Assembly: GCA_902475285.1 (NCBI GenBank)
Contig: CABRZA010000131.1
Coordinates: forward strand, 1-6,885
Origin: an uncultured Porphyromonadaceae bacterium
GTDB lineage: Bacteria > Bacteroidota > Bacteroidia > Bacteroidales > Muribaculaceae
Length of the DNA stretch: 6,885 bases
Direction of reading: 5' to 3'
In this document: in pieces, positions 1 to 6,671 of the stretch
Layout: each line of letters opens with the position of its first letter
Position numbering within the stretch: the stretch's first letter is position 1
The notes under the pieces: model-generated
Databases searched by the model: none
Seen by the model: the letters and a program-made list of their open reading frames with translations, nothing else
Told to the model about the DNA's origin: nothing
Program-made: the position numbers and the translations under genes

Positions 1-2
1 AC

Positions 3-104
3 GCCATAAAAAAGTTGTTTGAACTGAATGATTGGATTCACAAGGCCGGTTTTACTATGGAAAATGCTTTGGCGCTCCCTATTTTAACAGACTACAACCG
101 ATAA
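3..104 (+). CDS. C-terminal end of an unidentified protein (5' partial)
   Basis: The frame is open from the window edge to a TAA at 102-104 and gives 33 residues, beginning AIKKLFELNDWIHKAG and ending LPILTDYNR. The other two forward frames hit stops within the first 21 bases, so this is the only forward frame that can be the tail of an upstream gene. I do not recognise the family. The segment looks soluble and mixed in charge, with no membrane segment. About 45% of its codons end in G or C, well below lepA, where most do, but 33 codons is a small sample. The gene is separated from lepA by about 165 bases containing a promoter-like box, so it is probably not in the lepA operon. It could also be a chance open frame. 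Confidence 0.5.
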   Translation, partial: AIKKLFELNDWIHKAGFTMENALALPILTDYNR

Positions 105-133
105 GATATTGCTTTCGAATAGCTAAGCGCCGT

Positions 134-151
134 GTCTCCGTGGTCTCCGTG
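134..151. repeat. 9-bp tandem direct repeat in the lepA upstream region
   Basis: The unit GTCTCCGTG occurs twice back to back (134-142 and 143-151), and a partial CCGTG copy precedes it. It lies in the spacer between the partial upstream gene and lepA, about 90 bases before the predicted -7 box. No function is evident. It may be a remnant of an interspersed repeat. Confidence 0.6.
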
Positions 152-216
152 CGAGGCCACTTTCAGCCGAGAAAAAGTGTTTGCTCGCGAATTTAGAGGA
201 TGAATCGGGGGTTGGA

Positions 217-248
217 TTTTCAAAAGTGGCGGGAAATTGTTATTTTTG
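217..248 (+). promoter_or_regulatory. Candidate lepA promoter of Bacteroides type
   Basis: TATTTTTG at 241-248 matches the Bacteroides -7 consensus TAnnTTTG. The -33 element is poor: TTTT at 217-220 with a 20-base spacer, or TTG at 212-214 with a 26-base spacer. Transcription would start near 253-256, leaving a leader of only about 15 bases before the lepA ATG at 270. No Shine-Dalgarno sequence is visible, as is usual in this phylum. Confidence 0.5.
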
Positions 249-269
249 CAGGTTGAAATTGCACATTCA

Positions 270-2057
270 ATGAAAAATATCCGTAACTTCTGCATAATAG
301 CGCACATCGACCACGGCAAGTCGACTCTTGCCGACCGCCTGCTCGAGTTCACCGACACCGTCGCCGCCAAGGACATGGAGGCCCAGGTGCTCGACGACAT
401 GGACCTTGAGCGCGAGCGCGGCATCACAATCAAGAGCCACGCCATACAGATGAACTACCGTCTTGACGGCGAAGACTATACACTGAATCTCATCGACACT
501 CCGGGACACGTGGACTTCTCCTACGAAGTGTCGCGCTCGATAGCCGCCTGCGAGGGCGCACTCCTCATAGTGGACGCCTCGCAGGGCATACAGGCCCAGA
601 CAATATCGAACCTATACATGGCCATCGACAACGACCTGGAAATCATCCCGGTACTCAACAAGTGCGACCTCGACTCGGCAAACCCCGAGGAGGTGGAAGA
701 CCAGATTGTCGACCTCCTGGGCTGCAAGCGCGAGGAAATAATCCGCGCCAGCGGCAAGACCGGCATGGGCGTGGAGGAGATACTCCGCGCCATCGTAGAG
801 CGCATACCCGCTCCCAAGGGCGACCCCGAGGCACCCCTGCAGGCGCTGATTTTCGATTCGGTGTTCAACCCCTTCCGCGGCATCATAGCATACTTCAAAA
901 TCGTCAACGGCACCATCCGCAAGAACGACTTCGTGAAGTTCGTGGCAACGGGCAAGGAATACCACGCCGATGAAATTGGCATCCTGAGGCTCGACATGGT
1001 GCCCCGCGCCGAGCTCTCGGCCGGCAACGTGGGCTACATAATCTCGGGCATAAAGTCGAGCCGCGAGGTTAAGGTGGGCGACACCATAACGCATGTTGAG
1101 CGCCCCTGCGAGGCCGCCATCGACGGCTTCGAGGAAGTGAAGCCAATGGTGTTCGCCGGCGTATACCCCATAGAGACCGAGGACTTCGAGAACCTGCGCA
1201 CCTCGCTCGAAAAGCTCCAGCTCAACGACGCCTCGCTCACCTTCTCGCCCGAATCGTCGGCCGCGCTGGGCTTCGGTTTCCGCTGCGGCTTCCTGGGCCT
1301 CCTCCACATGGAGATAGTGCAGGAGCGACTGGGCCGCGAGTTCGACATGGACGTCATCACCACGGTGCCCAACGTGAGCTACCGCGTGTACGACAAGCGC
1401 GGCACCATGACCGAGGTGCACAACCCCTCGGGCCTCCCCGAACCCACGCTCATCGACCACATCGAGGAGCCCTACATCCGCGCCTCGGTGATTACGACCT
1501 CGGACTTCATCGGCCCCATCATGACCCTCTGCCTGGGCAAGCGCGGCGAGCTGGTGAAGCAGGAATACATCTCGGGCAACCGCATGGAGCTTATATTCGA
1601 CCTTCCGCTGGGCGAAATCGTAATCGACTTCTACGACAAGCTCAAAAGCATATCGAAGGGCTACGCGTCGTTCGACTACCACCTCCACGACTACCGCGAG
1701 AGCAAGCTGGTGAAGCTCGACATCCTGCTCAACGGCGAGAGCGTCGACGCACTGTCGACCCTGACGCACCAGGACAACGCCGTGACCTTCGGGCGGCGCA
1801 TGTGCGAGAAACTCAAAGAGCTCATACCGCGCCAGCAGTTCGACATCGCCATCCAGGCCGCCATCGGCGCCAAAATCATAGCGCGCGAGACCATCAAGGC
1901 CGTGCGCAAGGACGTGACAGCCAAGTGCTACGGCGGCGACATCAGCCGTAAGCGCAAGCTCCTCGACAAGCAGAAGAAGGGCAAGAAGCGCATGAAACAG
2001 ATAGGCTCGGTGGAAGTGCCGCAGAAGGCTTTCCTGGCCGTTCTAAAACTTGACTGA
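270..2057 (+). CDS. lepA: Elongation factor 4 (LepA), ribosome-associated GTPase
   Basis: LepA/EF4 is a translational GTPase of the EF-G-like class that binds the ribosome. It has been linked to back-translocation, stress tolerance and initiation or subunit maturation, and acts in the cytoplasm and at the membrane. The 595-residue product is the normal family length. All GTPase signatures are visible: the P-loop AHIDHGKS (residues 11-18), switch I GITIK (51-55), DTPGH (76-80), NKCD (130-133) and a G5 element SGKTG (161-165; many relatives have SAK). The C-terminal signature domain is complete, with the lysine/arginine-rich stretch GGDISRKRKLL...KKGKKRMKQIG and the ending VEVPQKAFLAVLKLD. The ATG at 270 is preferred because it gives the canonical MKNIRNFCIIAHIDHGKS start. 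A TTG at 237 in the same frame would begin upstream of, and run through, the predicted -7 box. Nothing is truncated. Confidence 0.97.
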   Translation: MKNIRNFCIIAHIDHGKSTLADRLLEFTDTVAAKDMEAQVLDDMDLERERGITIKSHAIQMNYRLDGEDYTLNLIDTPGHVDFSYEVSRSIAACEGALLIVDASQGIQAQTISNLYMAIDNDLEIIPVLNKCDLDSANPEEVEDQIVDLLGCKREEIIRASGKTGMGVEEILRAIVERIPAPKGDPEAPLQALIFDSVFNPFRGIIAYFKIVNGTIRKNDFVKFVATGKEYHADEIGILRLDMVPRAELSAGNVGYIISGIKSSREVKVGDTITHVERPCEAAIDGFEEVKPMVFAGVYPIETEDFENLRTSLEKLQLNDASLTFSPESSAALGFGFRCGFLGLLHMEIVQERLGREFDMDVITTVPNVSYRVYDKRGTMTEVHNPSGLPEPTLIDHIEEPYIRASVITTSDFIGPIMTLCLGKRGELVKQEYISGNRMELIFDLPLGEIVIDFYDKLKSISKGYASFDYHLHDYRESKLVKLDILLNGESVDALSTLTHQDNAVTFGRRMCEKLKELIPRQQFDIAIQAAIGAKIIARETIKAVRKDVTAKCYGGDISRKRKLLDKQKKGKKRMKQIGSVEVPQKAFLAVLKLD

Positions 2058-2079
2058 GCCTCACGGCGTTATAACTTTG
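2050..2079 (+). promoter_or_regulatory. Promoter of the FKBP gene cluster, Bacteroides type
   Basis: TAACTTTG at 2072-2079 is a full match to the -7 consensus TAnnTTTG. A TTG at 2050-2052 sits 19 bases upstream, within the known -33 to -7 spacing. The -33 part overlaps the end of lepA, whose stop codon is at 2055-2057. The leader that follows is A-rich (ACATAAAAACTCATACGAT) and has no Shine-Dalgarno motif. This suggests that the three isomerase genes are transcribed independently of lepA, although read-through from lepA is also possible because no terminator lies between them. Confidence 0.65.
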
Positions 2080-2102
2080 ACAAACATAAAAACTCATACG
2101 AT

Positions 2103-2729
2103 ATGGAAAATAAAGAACTCGACCGCCTCAGCTATGCCCTCGGGCTCAGCATGGGTCAGAACTTCCGTGCGTCGGGCATCGACGCCATCAACGTTCAGGA
2201 CTTCACCGACGGTGTTGCCGCCGTACTCTACGGCGCACCCATGAAGATGACCTACGAAGAGGCCAAGGCCGAAGTAAACAAATTCTTCGCCGAACTCAAC
2301 GCCAAGCAGGAGGCCCAGGCCAAAGCCATGGCCGAAATCAACAAGAAGGCCGGCGACGACTTCCTCGCCGCCAACGGGCAGCGCGCCGAAGTGAAGACCA
2401 CACCTTCGGGCCTTCAGTACGAGGTGCTTGAAGAAGGCCAGGGGGCCACGCCCCAAACCGGCGACCGCGTGACGGTGCACTACACCGGCAAGCTCATCGA
2501 CGGCTCAGTGTTCGACTCGAGCGTCGACCGAGGCGTACCGGCCACCTTCGGCGTCACACAGGTAATCCCCGGCTGGGTCGAGGCCCTGCAGCTCATGAAG
2601 GTGGGCGCCAAATACCGCCTCTTCATCCCGTCGCAGCTGGCCTACGGCGAACAGGGTGCCGGCCCCATCGGCCCCAACCAGACGCTGATCTTTGACGTAG
2701 AGCTTCTCGAAATCAACCCGAAGGCATAA
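2103..2729 (+). CDS. FKBP-type peptidyl-prolyl isomerase, cytoplasmic FklB/Mip-like
   Basis: The predicted enzyme catalyses cis-trans isomerisation of Xaa-Pro bonds and may act as a chaperone. The 208-residue product has the FklB/Mip architecture. An alpha-helical N-terminal dimerisation region spans about residues 5-90, including LSYALGLSMGQNF and the lysine/alanine-rich helix near 52-82. The FKBP catalytic domain spans about 95-208. The FKBP12 active-site positions are all kept: Y127 (HYTG), F137 and D138 (VFDSS), R143, F149, V154 and I155, W158 (VIPGW), Y181 (LAYG) and F197. No signal peptide is present, so it should stay in the cytoplasm, unlike the next two proteins. It is first in the cluster, behind a good promoter, and its stop codon is one base from the start of the next gene. 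Its catalytic domain shares a 26-base identical DNA stretch with the third paralogue (2479-2504 and 4079-4104), which fits tandem duplication. Confidence 0.93.
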   Translation: MENKELDRLSYALGLSMGQNFRASGIDAINVQDFTDGVAAVLYGAPMKMTYEEAKAEVNKFFAELNAKQEAQAKAMAEINKKAGDDFLAANGQRAEVKTTPSGLQYEVLEEGQGATPQTGDRVTVHYTGKLIDGSVFDSSVDRGVPATFGVTQVIPGWVEALQLMKVGAKYRLFIPSQLAYGEQGAGPIGPNQTLIFDVELLEINPKA

Positions 2730-2730
2730 A

Positions 2731-3405
2731 ATGGCACGCCTGCGCCACATCCTTGCGGGATGCGTTCTGACGCTTGCCGGCCTCGGCAGCTCGGCACAGA
2801 CCGCTGCGACGGCCGCCGACAGCGTCGACCGCGCCGTGGCCGTCTTCATAGCCTCCAACATAAAGCTGGCCATAGCCAATGCCCTGCAAGGCATCACCGA
2901 CACCGGCCTGGCGGTCGACACCGCCGCCGTGCGCGCCATGCTGCCGGCACTCCTTGCCGAGCCCTACAACACTCAGGAGCATGATGCCGCCGTGGCCGCC
3001 ATCGACAAGGCCATCAACTCCCTCACCGCCAAGGCGTCGGCCGAGCTGCTGGCCCAAGCCGCCGCCGCACCGGGCGCCGTGACGCTGCCCTCGGGTGTGG
3101 TGGTTGAAACCATCCTCGACGGCAAAGGCGACACGCTCACGCCCGACGCCACGGTGCTTCTGCGCTACACGGGCCGGCTGCCCGACGGCACCGTGTTCGA
3201 CAGCATAGGCCTCGACCAGGAGCCGATGACGACTGTGGTGTCGGACCTCGTGGCCGGCATGACCGAAGGCCTCACACACATGCGCCGAGGCGGCGAGTAC
3301 CGCCTGACGGTACCGGCCGAACAGGCCTACGGCGCCGCCGGCGTACCCGGGGCGATACCTCCGGGGAGCGCCCTGCAATTCGATATATCAGTGCTCGAAC
3401 AATAG
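2731..3405 (+). CDS. Exported FKBP-type isomerase paralogue with divergent active site
   Basis: The 224-residue product begins with a basic stretch (MARLRH) and a hydrophobic core ending LGSSAQ, a likely signal peptidase I site after residue 22, so the protein should be periplasmic. An LAGC at residues 8-11 resembles a lipobox but comes too early to be convincing. An alanine-rich helical region (about 25-113) precedes the FKBP domain (about 117-224). The domain keeps Y146 (RYTG), F156 and D157 (VFDS), Y200 (QAYG), the IPPGS turn and F217. The substrate pocket is changed: the VIxGW segment reads LVAGM (173-177), so the pocket-floor tryptophan is methionine; the FKBP12 Phe46 position appears to be M166; and no clear Arg42 counterpart is seen. 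Activity may be low or specialised, with a chaperone role possible. The start lies one base after the preceding stop (TAA-A-ATG), which implies co-transcription and probably translational coupling. Confidence 0.88.
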   Translation: MARLRHILAGCVLTLAGLGSSAQTAATAADSVDRAVAVFIASNIKLAIANALQGITDTGLAVDTAAVRAMLPALLAEPYNTQEHDAAVAAIDKAINSLTAKASAELLAQAAAAPGAVTLPSGVVVETILDGKGDTLTPDATVLLRYTGRLPDGTVFDSIGLDQEPMTTVVSDLVAGMTEGLTHMRRGGEYRLTVPAEQAYGAAGVPGAIPPGSALQFDISVLEQ

Positions 3406-3450
3406 CATATCTCTCTTCTACAAACACGTTCAACAACAAAAGATTATACA

Positions 3451-4326
3451 ATGAAAAAGATTTTATTCGGGGCCCTCGCCCTCGCCTCCGCCGTATCGTT
3501 CACGGCCTGCGACAAAACCGCCGGCAGCGGCTCAGCCACAGCCGCCGACTCTCTTTCGACAGCCTACGGCAACTATGTAGGCTCTATGCTCCTCTCCGAC
3601 TTCTCGCAGATGGAGAACAAGACCAAGGCCGACAAGGAGCAGTTCCTGCGCGGCATGCAGCTGGTGTTCAGCGCCGACGACAGCCGCAACACCATGATGG
3701 GCATGCAGGTTGCCCTGCAAATCAACGCCGAGCTCAACCAGATGGAGGAGCAGGGTGTAGATGTAGACCGCGCCGCCGTGATGAACGCCTTCAAGGCCGC
3801 ATTCCTCGCCGACAGCACCGACTACGCATCGATGTCGGAGGCCAGCACCCAGTTCCGCACCATCTATGATCGCGCCATGCAGGCTGCCGCCGAAAAGAAG
3901 GCCGCCGAGAAAGAGCAGGAGCCCGAAGCCGTGCAGAACAAGATGATAGGCGAGCAGTATATCGCCGACCAGCAGAAGGAGAACCCCAACGTGAAGGTCA
4001 CCGAATCGGGTCTGGCCTACGTGATTGAGGTTCCGGGCGTCGACCCCAAACCCGAAGCCAACGCCACCGTTGAGGTCAACTACACCGGCAAGCTCATCGA
4101 CGGCACCGTATTCGACAGCACCGACGGCCGCGGCCCCGCCACCTTCAACCTTCAGGGTGTGGTTCCCGGCTTCCGCGAAGGCATCATGCTTCTGGGCAAG
4201 GGCGGCAAAGCCACGCTCTACATCCCCGGCTCGCTGGCCTACGGCGTCAACGGCGCTCCCCAGGCCGGCATCGGTCCCAACCAGCTCCTTATCTTCGACG
4301 TCGAGCTCCTCGACATCAAGGAATAA
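3451..4326 (+). CDS. FKBP-type peptidyl-prolyl isomerase lipoprotein
   Basis: The 291-residue protein starts with a lipoprotein signal: MKK, a hydrophobic core, then FTAC with the lipidated cysteine at residue 20, followed by a flexible DKTAGSGSAT linker. An envelope location follows. Surface display is less likely, because no acidic export motif follows the cysteine. A helical N-terminal dimerisation-like region covers about 32-150, with a charged AAAEKKAAEKEQEPEA helix end near 145-160. The catalytic domain covers about 180-291. Active-site positions are kept: Y211 (NYTG), F221 and D222, R227, F232, V237 and V238, Y264 (LAYG) and F282. The pocket tryptophan is replaced by F241 (VVPGF), a mild substitution. 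It is last in the cluster, 45 bases after the second gene. I see no -7 box in that gap, so it is probably co-transcribed. A strong terminator follows the stop. Proteins of this type resemble FkpA/Mip folding factors for exported proteins. Confidence 0.93.
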   Translation: MKKILFGALALASAVSFTACDKTAGSGSATAADSLSTAYGNYVGSMLLSDFSQMENKTKADKEQFLRGMQLVFSADDSRNTMMGMQVALQINAELNQMEEQGVDVDRAAVMNAFKAAFLADSTDYASMSEASTQFRTIYDRAMQAAAEKKAAEKEQEPEAVQNKMIGEQYIADQQKENPNVKVTESGLAYVIEVPGVDPKPEANATVEVNYTGKLIDGTVFDSTDGRGPATFNLQGVVPGFREGIMLLGKGGKATLYIPGSLAYGVNGAPQAGIGPNQLLIFDVELLDIKE

Positions 4327-4336
4327 GCCCCCTATC

Positions 4337-4380
4337 TCCCCTGCCCCGCACCAAAACGGCCCCGGGCAGGGGAATTTTTT
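4337..4380 (+). terminator. Rho-independent terminator of the FKBP cluster
   Basis: A 10-bp perfect stem is formed by TCCCCTGCCC (4337-4346) and GGGCAGGGGA (4364-4373) around a 17-base loop. After one more A, a run of six T residues follows (4375-4380). It begins 10 bases after the stop of the lipoprotein gene and ends 27 bases before the next start, so it separates the two transcription units. Confidence 0.88.
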
Positions 4381-4407
4381 ATCCACGGCCTTAAATCTTC
4401 CTCCATC

Positions 4408-4785
4408 ATGCGCGCTGCATGCCCGCTCCTATTACTTCTTTCCGCCTCCATGACACAAGCACAGAACACCATCGAATACGTCGACCTGGGCGACCATATT
4501 GAAGTCCGCCAGTCGCACGGCCCCACATTGGGCTATCACCCCGAGTCGGGGGTGAAAATCATAGAGCGCGACGGCTTCGCCTTCAAGAGTTTCGACGGCA
4601 GCGACACACTGCTTCCCTTCGAGATGCCGGCGTCGATGCAGGCCATCGAGGAGCACTGCGAGGACCTTCCGCACGACATCGTACCCTACACCGACCTTGA
4701 CGGCAACACCTACGGCTTCGCCTTCGGCCTGGACTTCAACGGGCCAATAAACGACAGTCGCACAGAACGATATAAACTCAGATGA
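4408..4785 (+). CDS. Small exported protein of unknown function, coupled to the SNF2-like gene
   Basis: I do not recognise this 125-residue protein. Its N-terminus is a plausible signal peptide: MRAAC, a run of five leucines, then SASMTQAQ with a likely signal peptidase I cut after Ala18. This supports the ATG at 4408 over the internal ATG at 4450. The mature part is acidic, with many Asp, Glu and Gly residues and no repeats or membrane segment. It contains DGFAFKSFDGSDTLLPFEMP (55-74) and DGNTYGFAFGLDFNGP (98-113), two aromatic/glycine strand-like patches. Only one cysteine (C84) remains after cleavage, so no internal disulphide is expected. The gene follows a terminator, but no convincing promoter is visible in the 27-base gap (TAAATCTT at 4392 is a poor match). 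Its TGA overlaps the next ATG as ATGA, a classic coupling arrangement. Base composition matches its neighbours. It may be lineage-restricted. Confidence 0.7.
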   Translation: MRAACPLLLLLSASMTQAQNTIEYVDLGDHIEVRQSHGPTLGYHPESGVKIIERDGFAFKSFDGSDTLLPFEMPASMQAIEEHCEDLPHDIVPYTDLDGNTYGFAFGLDFNGPINDSRTERYKLR

Positions 4786-6638
4786 AAGAAACGACCGACA
4801 ACGAGAGGAAAACAGCCCGCGACGGTTTTGCGGTGACGGAGCGGGGTGAGCGGAATGTGCCAGGTGCGTATACGGTGGAAAACCCGCGGAGCCGGATGGC
4901 GCACCGCGTGATATATCACGGCGAGGGCAACCCGTGGAACAGCTGCGACTGCGGCGACTTCCGCACAGGGGGCACGGGCACATGCCGGCACATCGAGGCC
5001 GTGGCACAGTGGCTCAAAGCCCACAGGCGCAAGCCCGACGCCCGCATGCCCACCAACTCGGCGCTCGACGTTTGCTACACCCTCACGCCGCCGCGTGTGC
5101 GCCTCAGGGTGGGAATTGTCAATCATGACGAAATCACGGCTCTGGCCATGCGCTACTTCGACGACGACAACATCGCGGTCGACGGCATGCTCGGCGCCCT
5201 CCCCGACTTCGTCGACAAGGCCCGGCGTCTCGACCCGCGTTTCTACTGCACGGGCGATGCCCTCAACATGATTCTGGGCGAGCGCGACCGCCAGCGCCGC
5301 AATTCTCTGGCCAATGGGTTCAGCATCAATCACATGATCGACGGGGTACCCTACCGCGTGTCGGCCTACAAGCTCGAGGCCATGACCCTCGCCCTCCGCG
5401 CCGGCCGCGCCATAATAGCCGACGAGCCGGGAATCGACAAGTGCAGCCAGGCACAACTCGCCGTGGAACTTCTGGCGAGCTACGGCATGGTATGGTCGGT
5501 GCTGGTGGTATGCCCCACGTCGCTCCGGCACCACTGGAAGATGATGTTGGGCGACAACGCCGTCGTCATCGAAGGCGAGGCCCCGGAGCGCCGCAAGCTC
5601 TACGGCAGCCGCAAGGGCTACAGCATAGTCTCCTACCACACCCTTGCCAACGACATCAAGGCGCTGGGGACTCTCAGCACCGACATGCTCATCCTCGACA
5701 AGGTTGACCGCCTGGCGGCCTGGAACGCGCAGATTGCACAGGCCGCTCGGCGCGTCGACGCCGAATACCTCCTGGCGCTCAGCGATGTGCGCCTCGACGA
5801 CCGGCCCGCGCAGCTCTACGACGTGATGCAGTTTGTCGACCCCTACGCGCTCGGACCCCGCGAGCGCTTCATGGCCGCGCCTCCTGCCGACTTGGAGGAG
5901 CGCCTTCGGCCCTTCATGCTTCGGCGCACCAAGCGAGATGTGGAGGGCCAGCTCTTTTTGGAGCTCGGTGAGGAAATCTACGTTCCTCTCACGGCCGAGC
6001 AGCGTGCCCTCCACGACTCCGCACGCGACGAAGCCATGGAGCTCGCCGACAAGTGGACGCACTTCGGTTTTCTCTCGGAAAAGAACCGTCGGCGCCTCCT
6101 TCTGGCAGTCAGGCGCATGCTCATGGCATGCGACAGTACGTATCTGGCCGACGGGCACAGCAACAGCGGCACGAAGGTTGCCGAGGCTGTCGAGAGGGTG
6201 CGAGCTGCCGTGGCCGACGGGCACACGAAGGTTGCTGTTTTCTGCCTTTGGGAGCGCATGGCGCGACTTATGGCCGAGGCCCTGACGGCAGCGGGCATAG
6301 GCATTTGCCAGCTTGCGGGAGGTATGCCGGGGTTCCGTCGGCGGGAATTGCGCCGCCGCTTTGCATCGGACTCTGCGACGGAAGTGTTTCTGGGCACCTA
6401 CTCGGCGTGCCGCGGTCTCGACCTTCCGGAGGCGTCGCTTGTGCTCAACCTCGACATGCCCTGGACGCGCAACGTGCGTTCTTCGAGCCGCTATATCAAC
6501 TTCATAGCCATCGACAGTATAGAAGCTCGCGCTCTGTCGTCGGGGGTGCCCGAGGTTTACGCCGACACGCTTACTCTCGACGACACGAGACTTACGCGGC
6601 TTGCGGACACTCTGCGCAAGATATTCGCCGGCGATTAG
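4782..6638 (+). CDS. SWIM zinc-finger SNF2-family pseudo-helicase (ATPase motifs degenerate)
   Basis: The 618-residue protein has the SNF2 (superfamily 2) fold, but its ATPase signatures look inactivated. A SWIM finger lies at residues 55-70: C55-x-C57, then C68-x-H70. Lobe 1 spans about 190-385. The Q-motif YQ reads Y196-K197. Motif I, normally ADEMGLGKT, reads ADEPGIDKC (213-221), keeping only K220 of the GKT core. Motif Ia is well kept (LVVCPTSLRHHW, 241-252). Motif II DEAH reads DKVD (306-309), and SGTP of motif III reads SDVR (334-337). The linker PFMLRRTKRDV (377-387) is canonical. Lobe 2 spans about 460-585: KVAVFCLWE is typical, motif V GGxGLNL reads CRGLDL (543-548), and motif VI reads SSSRYINF with Asn573 where the arginine finger is expected. 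The frame is uninterrupted through both lobes, so selection for a non-ATPase role, such as nucleic-acid or protein binding, is plausible. A young pseudogene without indels is the alternative. The start overlaps the upstream stop (ATGA). Confidence 0.88.
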   Translation: MKETTDNERKTARDGFAVTERGERNVPGAYTVENPRSRMAHRVIYHGEGNPWNSCDCGDFRTGGTGTCRHIEAVAQWLKAHRRKPDARMPTNSALDVCYTLTPPRVRLRVGIVNHDEITALAMRYFDDDNIAVDGMLGALPDFVDKARRLDPRFYCTGDALNMILGERDRQRRNSLANGFSINHMIDGVPYRVSAYKLEAMTLALRAGRAIIADEPGIDKCSQAQLAVELLASYGMVWSVLVVCPTSLRHHWKMMLGDNAVVIEGEAPERRKLYGSRKGYSIVSYHTLANDIKALGTLSTDMLILDKVDRLAAWNAQIAQAARRVDAEYLLALSDVRLDDRPAQLYDVMQFVDPYALGPRERFMAAPPADLEERLRPFMLRRTKRDVEGQLFLELGEEIYVPLTAEQRALHDSARDEAMELADKWTHFGFLSEKNRRRLLLAVRRMLMACDSTYLADGHSNSGTKVAEAVERVRAAVADGHTKVAVFCLWERMARLMAEALTAAGIGICQLAGGMPGFRRRELRRRFASDSATEVFLGTYSACRGLDLPEASLVLNLDMPWTRNVRSSSRYINFIAIDSIEARALSSGVPEVYADTLTLDDTRLTRLADTLRKIFAGD

Positions 6639-6671
6639 GGCGGGGGCTTTTTTAGAATGTGCAGCCTGGGC

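Noticed and set aside
237..269. Longer lepA frame starting at TTG 237
   Set aside because: It would add 11 residues not found in LepA, begin upstream of and run through the predicted -7 box, and displace the canonical MKNIRNF start at 270.
612..1769. 385-residue minus-strand open frame inside lepA
   Set aside because: It is antisense to a complete, confidently identified lepA and has shadow-type composition with no motif.
2738..2763. LAGC at residues 8-11 of the second FKBP as a lipobox
   Set aside because: The hydrophobic region before the cysteine is too short, and a better signal peptidase I site (SSA before Gln23) follows.
3532..4386. 284-residue minus-strand open frame across the lipoprotein FKBP gene
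   Set aside because: It is antisense to a well-supported FKBP gene and includes its terminator, with glycine/valine-rich shadow composition.
4392..4399. TAAATCTT as a promoter for the small exported protein gene
   Set aside because: It matches only four of the six fixed positions of the -7 consensus and has no -33 element at the right distance.
6146..6235. Short direct repeats (GGCCGACGGGCAC and CACGAAGGTTGC, each twice) inside the SNF2-like gene
   Set aside because: They encode two different expected parts of the SNF2 lobe 2 entry (SGTKVAEA and GHTKVAVF), so they are best explained by similar codons and not by a duplication.
6626..6653. Possible terminator right after the SNF2-like gene
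   Set aside because: A run of six T residues is present, but only a 4-bp stem (CGCC 6626-6629 with GGCG 6639-6642) or a 3-bp stem can be drawn ahead of it, which is too weak to call.
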